Assembly (NCBI GenBank): GCA_022818135.1
Contig: JAFMSR010000015.1
Coordinates: forward strand, 27,700,574-27,764,573
Source of the DNA: Saxidomus purpurata
Taxonomy: Eukaryota; Mollusca; Bivalvia; Venerida; Veneridae
Direction: 5' to 3'
Length of the DNA stretch: 64,000 nt
Shown here: positions 55,404 to 64,000 of the stretch, piece after piece
How positions within the stretch are numbered: the first letter of the stretch is position 1
How the letters are laid out: every line of letters starts with the position of its first letter
Position numbers and translations under genes: made by a program
Notes under the pieces: generated by a model
Databases searched by the model: none
What the model was told of the DNA's origin: nothing
The model's input: the letters and a program-made list of their open reading frames with translations, nothing else

Positions 55404-58400
55404 CTGAAATCAAAGCGAAGTGACTGGTTTGAAGTATAAAATGCTTTTTTGAATACGTTACACGCATACCTCTTACACTAACCTGAAATGAGAATTAATT
55501 AATTCATTCATTCATTCACGTGCATTACGTTTTCATATACTGCTAAAATGAAAGATTGTGGTACATGTATCTATAAGCGAACGAAACTTGATAAGTGTGC
55601 TTGAATCTGTTTAACATAATACACATTATATGCACTAAACTAATTAAGCGCTTACCCCATCAAAGTATAAAGCAATAGTCCTTCCATTTGTTTCGTGTCT
55701 TTTAATAGCGTGTTGCTTTTTCAAAGCCTCATTGTCTGCACGGAATCCAGTTGGCATTTCGACTTCGGCCACTATCATACCACTTTTCGATGGCCCTTTC
55801 CATCTGAAATACAGATTGTCAATGAAGTGTATGTCTACACAAAGTTTTTGTCTAATAACAACATGAAAACGTAACTGTATATTAAAAATTACCCCAAAAT
55901 AATTTCACAATTAAGCGACGTTAAAATTAGAGATCCTACGAATGAACAGTATCAGAAATATGATTACGTTATGCATGGCCTTGTAGTAACAGAGTTTAAT
56001 GTTTCTGTCACAATTGTAACGTCTACGGATATGTGGTCGTCTGCTTTATTTCCATCAACGTAATACGAGAGGAGTATCTGAAAATGAGCATTTATAAGAT
56101 AGATGTACTACATTAATTTAAACTTTCAATTTAAAGTTATACATGTTGCAATGACTCCTATCTACAAGGACAGTTTAAAGAAATTTAACTTAGCAAATGG
56201 CATACTTAATTTGCTAAACCGTTTCAGTTTCGCTCGATTATTACAACCGGTTTACAATATACAATGTATAAACTTAACTAGTAGATTATCCAATGACCAC
56301 ACTGGGACATCACGTGTCCAATGGTCGGCCTGGCTTGCACAGAAGAATACGTGGGTTTGTTTGTGATACTGTTTGTGAGCAGTTGAACTAGCCATGAAAG
56401 GAAAATAATCCCTTAACAATAGGCTTAGGTAGGCTATAAAATTTTTCGTAAAAAACCGGAATGGTCCATTTTTGTAACACCTGAAGTAATTTATATGTAA
56501 CCCTTGCCAGATATTAGTTTTACATTCAAACACGTTACATGTTTTCGAATTATAAAAATGTAACAAATAGTTAAAAGGTGTTGTTATATGTATTTAAATA
56601 GTGGAAACAAATACATATTATTTGGCATTGGGTTAAATAAGACAGAAGCTAGGATTTCTAAGCAACTGATGTCTGATGAAGAACGACGAAAACATACATC
56701 TATGACAGCAGAACCTTCTCCTATAGCTTGTAGTATAACGTTGTTTAATGATGCTGGCATCTATGTAATAATAAGTACATTTTTTAGTTTAATATGTCAA
56801 AATGTATTTAGTACATGTAAAGACCATGATGAATAACTTTCTTAGCATAGAGATATTTTTGATTATTCTAAAACTTATTATTGTGTTTGTATGTTTTGTC
56901 ATAGACTAAACGAGCTGAACACAAACATGATTTAAAATCAAATGTTCAATGACGTATACTTTGTACACGTGAAATATGCTGTCCATCGTATAATACATGT
57001 AGTCACTAATTGCATACCGTCTAATTCCAAACGACTGGAAGACCTTGTTCGCTCGGTAAAAAGAGTTAAATTGAAGGGTTTTACTTTTACATTACTTTTA
57101 AAACAAAAAAACGTTTTCAATAATACCTCTTTGGAATGAACTACATCGAAGTTATTTGGTTTTATCGAATATGAATGGGCAAAGTTACTGCCAAACGCAT
57201 TAAACTGTACACCATAGTTTTGTGGCGGTATGCTTCCGTGCGACGCTGAGAATTCCGAGAGTGCCTGTAAGCTTATAACTGTGTCCTGAAATATATTCAA
57301 ATTATGTAAATTTACTTGTCGAGATAAAAAAATGCAAGCTGAAAAAGATAGCTGCAATACATAATTAAATGGAAGGATAAACTTTAGGTGGTAGAAAATG
57401 ATCTATGAATGTTGTTCTACACATAGTAATGATTGACCTTTATCTTTATTTTTAAAACAAAGAAAATTGTCTTTATATATTAACTATTGATATATTAAGG
57501 GATACAGGTTGATGAATGATTCTGTTATTCATTAGACTTCAGTTCTTCCATTCTATAGGCTTGAAACTTTAAGTAGACTTTCAAGGTACAGACGACAAAC
57601 TAGGTATTTTTCATGTTGAGTCCTTCAATTTTGCATGTTTTCTCGTTTGTCTTCCTCCGAATTAGTGACGGGACACTCGTGGATCGTTATCTCTTATCTA
57701 ACTTGCTAGTTTTGACAGTTTTGCTTCAATTTTTCAGTTACAGATACCTGTGTTGACTGAAATCCACCGTTTGGGTTACGTTGAGAAACAAGCCATTTTA
57801 CAATCGGGAAACCTTCCGATGCTTTTCCTAACTTCATGTATGTCAAAAGAGCGTAAGATGATGCTTCAATATCTGCAGATGGAGCTCTGGGTGATAAAGC
57901 TCGCTTGGATATACCAGAGTTTGCTTTCCAGAACATTTTTTCACCTGTTTTAGTACAAAAAAATAACTCGTGATTTGTCACCGAAGTTACATCACTTATT
58001 CGTCTAAATTATAGACGACCAAGAAAAGCAGCTTGAAATGCAAAAATGTGATTATCTTTAAGGTTCTCCATCCGAATGGCCTTTCACATTTAGCTCGTCT
58101 TGAAAGACAGACCATAAACAATTTGAATAAAAGCAAGTTCAAATAAAAATATGAAGAGAAATCTTAAACTTTACAATGTACATTAAAGCCAAAATTATAC
58201 ACGACAAAGATTAATATCTACCATCCAGAAGTGCTGCATTTTTAAGTTTTGTGAAGCAGGTCGATCCAGACGAGCTACCACCACTTGCAAGAGCGTAACA
58301 TAGTATCGCCAGTGCATAAACATCTTGAGCTGAATGCAAGTTGGTTTCAAGATATCGCCGTCCTTTATTTATTGCATTGCTTATTTTAAGTGCCTAATAT

Positions 58401-59501
58401 AAGAAAAAAAATCAAAATCATACGATAAGTCCTTTACATTAAGAGCAAACATTTGTAAACTGTGTTGATTTATGTATATGATTTATGTATAGAATACTTT
58501 ATCAGATGAAGCTCAAACTAGCTTTTGAACTTAAAACGGTTCTACCTACGAATTTTGTTCACTAAAGATCCTTGAACTTCATTGGGATTAATTTGCTAGG
58601 TTTGTGCTTTTGCTTTTATAATAATTTAACTGCACATCATCTACAGTAACTACCGATTTACAACAGCGAACGTATTTAAATGATTTAATAGAAATGTTTA
58701 CCTCAACCCCTTTCATGTTCCTATTTTCTAATATTGAAACAAGAATGAATGCTGTAAGCTTTATTCCTGATGCTGTTCCGGCCTGTAGCAAAACAAAAAC
58801 ACATCATAAGCATAGGAATTCGTATTTTAAGAGGAGTGATGCAGTTATCTAATAATAAAAACTATTATTTCGACAGCTATGCAGAGACCCTAAGATCCGA
58901 CAATAAAGACATCAATAGATTTAGTCATACTTCTCTTTTTAATAGCCATACTGGATTATGGTCATATGGTCAATAGGCTGCTTAAAAACAGTATTTTCTT
59001 TGCAAACGTGGAAGAAATGAGTTTTGGCAGAATAATGTTTCTTATGTACAGACATGAAAATATACGTAACAGAAAGGTTTGGCTTTTATTTTTTGCTTGG
59101 ATACATTTTCTACAAGTAGTCTGAAAACATATTCAAATTTAACAGATTTCTTCAATGTCTTGTTCAGTAGGAATGAAAACGTGCACACATATTATGATTA
59201 TAACTATGGAATTGCTCATTGTTGTATGAATATAAATCATCGATGAATGTCTTTATTAAAATTATGAAGGTCATTTTAAACAGAAATATCACTTTCATTT
59301 GACAGAGAAATAAACAACACTTTAATTCCTATTCAAAAAGCACATATGATGTATTTAATAATAGTAACGAAAAGATAATGAAAATGTGATAGGTAATTAT
59401 GATACTTGAAGTATATTTAAAAACAAAAATAATATCAAACAGGGAATGCCACGTACCAAAAACGCAGCCTCCCCAAAACGAGCCCCACAGCACCCAGAAG
59501 T

Positions 59502-59566
<65 letters not shown>

Positions 59567-62500
59567 CATACAAAGCAACCACACGAGGACAAAACGAACA
59601 ATTAAAGGAACACAGGGGGCACCGCCTTGGAACGGTCAGTGGCAAAAACACCACTGGGGAGCTTAAACCGGTTTATGGTGCGCACCCAACCTCACTCTTA
59701 CCCCCCACCATGTTCCAAAGTACAGGACAGTGTAAATAAAAGTAATCCCTGCTAGGTGAATCTCTAACACACGCAATGGAAACAAAAGGCAAGGTATGTA
59801 AAACACAAAAATATGCTCGTGTATAAATATATAAAAGCAAACCTTGAGAACCAAAAAACATATGTACTCAATGCCTTTTGCAGAAGGCGAGCACCAAGAG
59901 AAACACCCTTACCCAGGGCCCGACGAAACAGGCCAGAGGACAGAAATCAAAACAGTTTCGTCCCAGTGGAATTTAAAACTGCCCATCACAGAGTCCTCCC
60001 CCTCTTCCGTCAGACACAATAAAGAGGGAAGCATAGCGTCCAACTGTAAACGGGTTGAACACCAAACATGCGGTGTGTCTCAAAACAGTTGGGTCGTAAC
60101 CTCTTTTAACAAAACGTTTTAAAATTTTAGCAAATACAGTTGGAAAATTGCCATGACCCAAAATCTTACGAAGTTTGTAAACCACATCCCATAAAAATCG
60201 GGTTTTGAAATACCTTCTCGCAGAAGAGTCTTTAGATTACTATTGAATTTCAAAACCAAATCAGAATTACGATAGTAAAATTTAGCAAAATATTTACGCA
60301 ATTTGTAATAACGGTAGCCCTGTTGAAGAAGTTTATTTGTAATATATTGATTACGTTCAGTGAAATCCTCAACATGACTACACGCTCTGGCAAACCGAAT
60401 TAACTGGAAATGTAACCCCATAAGATGTAGCATGAGGTACACCCCATCCAAATGGGGGAAATTTACAATACTAAAATTAAAATCATCCCTCTTATCATAA
60501 ATTTTGGTATGTATAATATTGTTATAAATAGAGAGATGTAAATCTAAAAATGAAGCACTAGTATCCAAATTGTTAGTTTTAATTAACTGGAGTTCCCGGG
60601 GATAAATAGTGTCCACCAATTTACCAAAAAACGGGTTATCCGTATTAAGAATATCATCCAGATAGCGTGATGTATTATTAAAAGCAGTGATAATGTCTGC
60701 CTGCGTATCTGGAGAAAGACTCAACATAAAGTCTCTTTTCATAACAATTTAAAAACAAATCTGCGACAAGGGGTGCACAATTTGTTCCCATGGGAATACC
60801 GATTACTTGTCTGAAAACTGCTTCCCAAACCTTTATATAAATGTTGTTCAATAAAAAGGAAAGGGGCTTTACAAACTTCGTCACAGGTCCACATAGTATA
60901 ATGTTTAACAATACAGCTAGTAAAAAAGCTTATCGAAATTGCAGGCGAGAAATGTAACATTCTCCCTGGCAAAAGTCTTTTGAATTAGGGCAGTTAGCTT
61001 GTCATTTATTAAATTATGTGGTAAAGTGGTATACAGAGTAGAAAAATCGTATGTACTGACTGAAGTTACTTTGTAATTATTAACTTTAAACTTATCCAGG
61101 ATTTCGCCAGAATTTTTGATCGACCAAAATAAATGTTTACCAGAGTTTTCGTATACTTTATCACAATATCTTTTCACGTGGGCTTTTATAGCAGTTAGGC
61201 AAGATGTTAATAGTTTTGAAATATTTGTAGTGGTACAAGAGCTTGAATTAGCGATGAAACGAGCTTTATATGGTTGTTTATGTATATTTAAGTCGACAAC
61301 CATTTGCTAAAATTTAATAATGAATCTATGAATTCATGGTTGGAAGCATACGCCGTGTCTATTTTATACGAAGAAGGGTGTGTAGCAGTCAGTAATTTTA
61401 GTGGCAATTTTGCATGTGATTTTTGTGTGTTGTTATATTTGCTAATGTTTCAACGTGTTTAATTTTCGTAATATTCTTTCTCTCTAAAATAAAGCGATGA
61501 TTGTTCTGACAAGTGTTTAGTTAAAACTGACCAACTTACTTGCATCTGTGTATGAATAATTCTTCCCGGTTCCCTGAAAGAACCATCGCTGTGTTGGTAC
61601 TTGAGAAGCCAAGTCATAGCTCTTGACATTATTTCATCGTCGATTTTGATTAGCCCATCCGCTTGGTGAAAACATTTGAGTACAAAGGCCGTAAGCCTAA
61701 AAAGGTATTTTATACAGCAAAATGTGCTATTAATGTATACATGTGTATTGAAATGATGGAACTGTTCTGTGGTCATTCAGTACATTTGTAATAATACTTT
61801 TAAAAGTTTCTACAATGTTTATCGATATGAGAAATCTCAGGTAGCTAGGTAAATTTACTATGCAGACTTACCATGAGCTTCCAGATGGATCTCTGCCTCC
61901 AAATGCACTGAATGACCCGTCATGATGCTGGTATGTCAATTCCCTCTGGAGCCCTGATATTTCATATCAATACAATATCCCGTGTATGATGTTATTTAAA
62001 TTTCAAATTTTAAAAACAAATAACTGCGACAGACATATATGTCAAGCTATGATAATACCATTAAAAGTATTAAATCTTGCCTGTGTATGGATAGAATGAT
62101 TATAGTGATTGACTGGATATGATGAGTAGTAAATGAATAAAGAACAGGAAAATCAACAGTATAAATATTTGTTCATTGTCGTAGAAACATTTTTGAAGTT
62201 AAGCAGTTAACCGAGTAAAGTTCATAACCATAACACTATCAAAACTAAAGTTATTGTCCGGAACCGTTTTTTAAAATTCTAAGCCACAGTGACCTTGATC
62301 TTGGTCCGAGGGCTCCAAATGCAACCCCATAGGAGGTCTCCATACAAGTTATATGTATAGCAAGTTTGATTAAGCACCTCAATCCAATCTTACGCTATCA
62401 TCCGGAAACGAGCATTTTAGGCCCGCTCAACAACGACTTCGTCATTCCAATAACCAGATGTTTTCTTTAAAAAAGGTTAACAAAGCAGTAGATCTGAATG

Positions 62501-63226
62501 AGACTTGCCTAACTTAAGAGTCTCTTCTGCATGACTCTGGATCTTACTGCTAAGTTTCCCAGTTGCTTTCAGATACTTCACAATATATATATCGGGAGCA
62601 AAATTGAGCATAGTTTGCTCTCCACATCCATACGGCATTCGTATCAGATTCTGTAGTCCGTCGATACTTGGTACCATGAAGTTACCTAAGATGGAGTATT
62701 GTCTAATGAAACATTTAAAGTGACTCTTTACCGGCACCAATTGTAATATTTTGAATTATGCATGTAAAACTCTTTTAAGATCTAGTAAAATATTTGCAAA
62801 ATGGAAAGTATTTACATCTTAAAGTATGTCAAACGCGGTTAAGCCTAGAGTTAACAGTTTGATGACAAATAGAATTAAAAAGAAATTCGCCCACTTGAAA
62901 ATACCAAAGGGTCCTTTGCAAAATATCTGCAATTAATGGATGTCTTAAATAAATATCATTTTGGCATGTGTCCGCGTGAGACCTACAAAGCACATATGTA
63001 ATTAAGAGGACAAGAATCAAACGTTATGTTAAATACTTCAAGATGCTTACTAGCATTATCTTATGACAATTATATTGATTTTACCGGCAATCTTCAACTG
63101 CATGGTCTTAGTTCCAGGTACCATATCTTTTGGATCATTTAGGAGTAACGTCTTTGTGAATGGCGAACCGCCGTTCTTAACATCAACCAGATGTTGCTCG
63201 TTAGTGTGTTTGTGCACACCATGCGG
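55260..63226 (-). CDS. TEP: Thioester-containing protein (C3/A2M/CD109 family), C-terminal 518 residues, 5' end outside window
   Basis: Eleven exons join in phase: 63085-63226, 62509-62685, 61872-61953, 61540-61696, 58702-58782, 58222-58393, 57748-57944, 57127-57285, 55980-56077, 55656-55803 and 55260-55403. In order they encode the end of the MG region ([13 protein letters not shown]), the thioester domain with PYGCGEQ (Cys 68 and Gln 71 of the fragment), alpha-toroid repeats ([37 protein letters not shown]), a CUB-like part and the receptor-binding MG8 domain ([21 protein letters not shown]). Such proteins circulate and, once activated, bind covalently to microbial surfaces through the thioester. 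His 182 (RIIHTQM) aligns with the catalytic His of C3, which favours ester bonds to hydroxyl groups. The C-terminus ends shortly after YYEPS with no hydrophobic anchor signal and no C345C domain, so it is TEP/CD109-like and probably secreted. Two introns appear to be GC-AG. Confidence 0.92.
55656..55803 (-). CDS. TEP: TEP exon j: receptor-binding domain
   Basis: 148 bp; [19 protein letters not shown] to RTIALYFDG. Acceptor ATTTCAG, donor GTAAGC. Confidence 0.9.
55980..56077 (-). CDS. TEP: TEP exon i
   Basis: 98 bp; [25 protein letters not shown]. Its 3' boundary is inferred from phase and family alignment: ACAAG|GCCATG, a GC donor, gives [16 protein letters not shown] donor nearby (ATT|GTGACA) would break the frame. 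Confidence 0.7.
57127..57285 (-). CDS. TEP: TEP exon h
   Basis: 159 bp; [18 protein letters not shown]. It completes the STQDTV..LQALS signature. Acceptor ATTTCAG, donor GTATTA. Confidence 0.9.
57748..57944 (-). CDS. TEP: TEP exon g
   Basis: 197 bp; [45 protein letters not shown]. Acceptor AAAACAG, donor GTATCT. Confidence 0.9.
58222..58393 (-). CDS. TEP: TEP exon f
   Basis: 172 bp; [32 protein letters not shown], an alpha-toroid repeat. Donor GATG|GTAGAT. Confidence 0.88.
58702..58782 (-). CDS. TEP: TEP exon e
   Basis: 81 bp, phase 0 both sides; [20 protein letters not shown]. The preceding intron carries the Penelope-like element. Confidence 0.88.
59420..61460 (-). mobile_element. Penelope-like element, frame-broken, inside a TEP intron
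   Basis: Minus-strand segments in three frames give a Penelope-type reverse transcriptase: [13 protein letters not shown] near 61320-61350, [17 protein letters not shown] near 61030-61065, [16 protein letters not shown] near 60760-60800, [20 protein letters not shown] (catalytic YLDD) near 60610-60665, [27 protein letters not shown], and at 59973-60185 a LVFNPFTV block. At least three frameshifts make it inactive. No GIY-YIG endonuclease motif is seen. The 3' region to 59420 holds a GT/CA microsatellite (59503-59562) and the end module TGTTTGATATTATTTTTG shared with 16.0 and 54.7 kb. It is inserted between TEP exons d and e. Confidence 0.88.
59503..59562. repeat. (CA)n microsatellite within the Penelope 3' region
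   Basis: About 30 CA units, flanked by GAAGTG and TAGCATAC. Confidence 0.97.
61540..61696 (-). CDS. TEP: TEP exon d: catalytic His exon
   Basis: 157 bp; [20 protein letters not shown] through RIIHTQMQ. The His codon is at 61552-61554, 114 residues after the thioester Cys, close to the spacing in C3. Confidence 0.9.
61872..61953 (-). CDS. TEP: TEP exon c
   Basis: 82 bp; [20 protein letters not shown]. Acceptor ATATCAG, donor TG|GTAAGT splitting a Trp codon. Confidence 0.9.
62509..62685 (-). CDS. TEP: TEP exon b: thioester motif
   Basis: GCGEQ is at 62615-62629. Acceptor ATCTTAG. The donor reads TTAG|GCAAGT, a GC donor with otherwise perfect consensus; the join gives LKLG|LQREL as in the family. 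Confidence 0.92.
63085..63226 (-). CDS. TEP: TEP exon a (first in window): end of MG region
   Basis: Acceptor CATTTCAG, donor GCCG|GTAAAA. Contains [19 protein letters not shown], matching the segment just before the thioester domain in CD109. Confidence 0.85.
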
Positions 63227-64000
63227 CTGAAATGAGAAACTAGGAAATGTTTGCTATTCTCGTCATTCGGTACTCGCCCACCTGATTTTTTTATATCCAA
63301 TCGGAATATACATGTATATAGTTTCATAGTTTATGTATTAAGTTTTTCAGAAAGTACTCCACGTAATTGACGTAAATAGAAGTATTATCATTAAAACCGT
63401 ATAAACGTCGCAAATGTCAAAATCACCAAACGGTTAACCCAATTCAAACGTACAATTCTCGAAAATGCTCGATCGTTCGAATGTAGAACTATAAAAATAT
63501 GTCAATTAACCGTGACGTCACCAATCAGAATCGACGTTATAAATGCAGTGCGTTAGATTAATGTTTCAGACGTTCATATCAGGATTTTCTCTTTGACATT
63601 TGTCATAAAAGCAGTATTCAATTATAAATAAAATAAAATACTAACGAAGTTCTGAAAACTTTAGCCTATAGTTTTCGTAAAATTAAAAAAATAGCTATTT
63701 AAGTTAAAGTTAGGAAATTGCTGAATTTGCGTAAATTTCAACAATTTAAAGTCGGTAACATTTCTCCGGTGTACCCGTGGCGATCTTGCATCCTATTAAA
63801 TTTGGTTGAGATATAATGCCCCTAACATTTTGACAACGTTTGATGTTGATTCAGTAAAGACTTTTTGAGTCAGAGAGCAAATATTGCATATTGGGCTGTA
63901 TTTTGACAATTCAAGAGTAAATTCTGAAATAACTGGGAAGTTCCGATCGATCATCAAAAATTACCTAGATATTATAGACGTATTCGTTGAGACGAAAGTA
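63227..64000. other. TEP intron or upstream region, no exon seen
   Basis: I looked on the minus strand for an exon preceding 63226 with a phase-0 donor and TEP-like residues and found none. The next upstream exon must lie beyond the window. Confidence 0.55.

Noticed and set aside
61116..61310. Plus-strand frame opposite the Penelope RT
   Set aside because: Shadow of the RT coding sequence on the minus strand.

Overview
The window is animal nuclear DNA: AT-rich, with short exons split by phased GT-AG (occasionally GC-AG) introns and dense transposable elements. F-type lectin domains, a complement-like thioester protein, Penelope, BEL/Pao and Gypsy-like retroelements, and Helentron-like elements carrying tandem arrays together suggest a bivalve mollusc, probably a heterodont clam. 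That assignment is inference; no species can be named from the sequence alone. No bacterial operon, CRISPR array or rRNA is visible.

All three recognisable host genes lie on the minus strand. (1) 10.4-25.5 kb and (2) 34.5-43.9 kb are tandem paralogues of a secreted lectin. Each has six coding exons in the same order: signal peptide plus PAN/apple domain, a 22-residue Cys-rich linker, one sushi/CCP domain, and an F-type lectin domain split over two exons followed by a short terminal exon. All exon phases agree. I call them FTL-B (downstream, 320 aa) and FTL-A (upstream, 333 aa if fully spliced). FTL-A has a 6-bp insertion that removes the AG of one splice acceptor, so it may be damaged. (3) 55.3-63.2 kb holds the C-terminal eleven exons (518 aa) of a C3/A2M/CD109-family thioester protein. 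It has the GCGEQ thioester and a C3-type His, and its 5' part lies beyond the right edge. F-type lectins and thioester proteins are both innate immune recognition and opsonisation molecules, so the window looks like part of an immunity-related neighbourhood.

The rest is mobile and repetitive DNA. 0-5 kb holds a decayed LTR element (gag zinc knuckle, protease remnant) between LTR-like repeats. 5-9.6 kb holds SINE-like, Helentron-like and MITE sequences. The 8.5-kb intron of FTL-B holds a 4.5-kb foldback DNA transposon (long inverted repeats, perfect 8-bp target duplication, no transposase seen), a LINE fragment, a 166-bp satellite array and a BEL/Pao fragment bracketed by about 230-bp direct repeats. 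21.6-33.7 kb holds minisatellites, TTAA and TA MITEs, a pogo-like element and a LINE 3' end. 44-55 kb is mostly gene-poor sequence with repeat arrays and a SINE. A Penelope-like element sits in an intron of the thioester gene.

The two lectin paralogues serve as a dating device for insertions: two TTAA MITEs present in FTL-A have recognisable empty sites at the matching positions in FTL-B.
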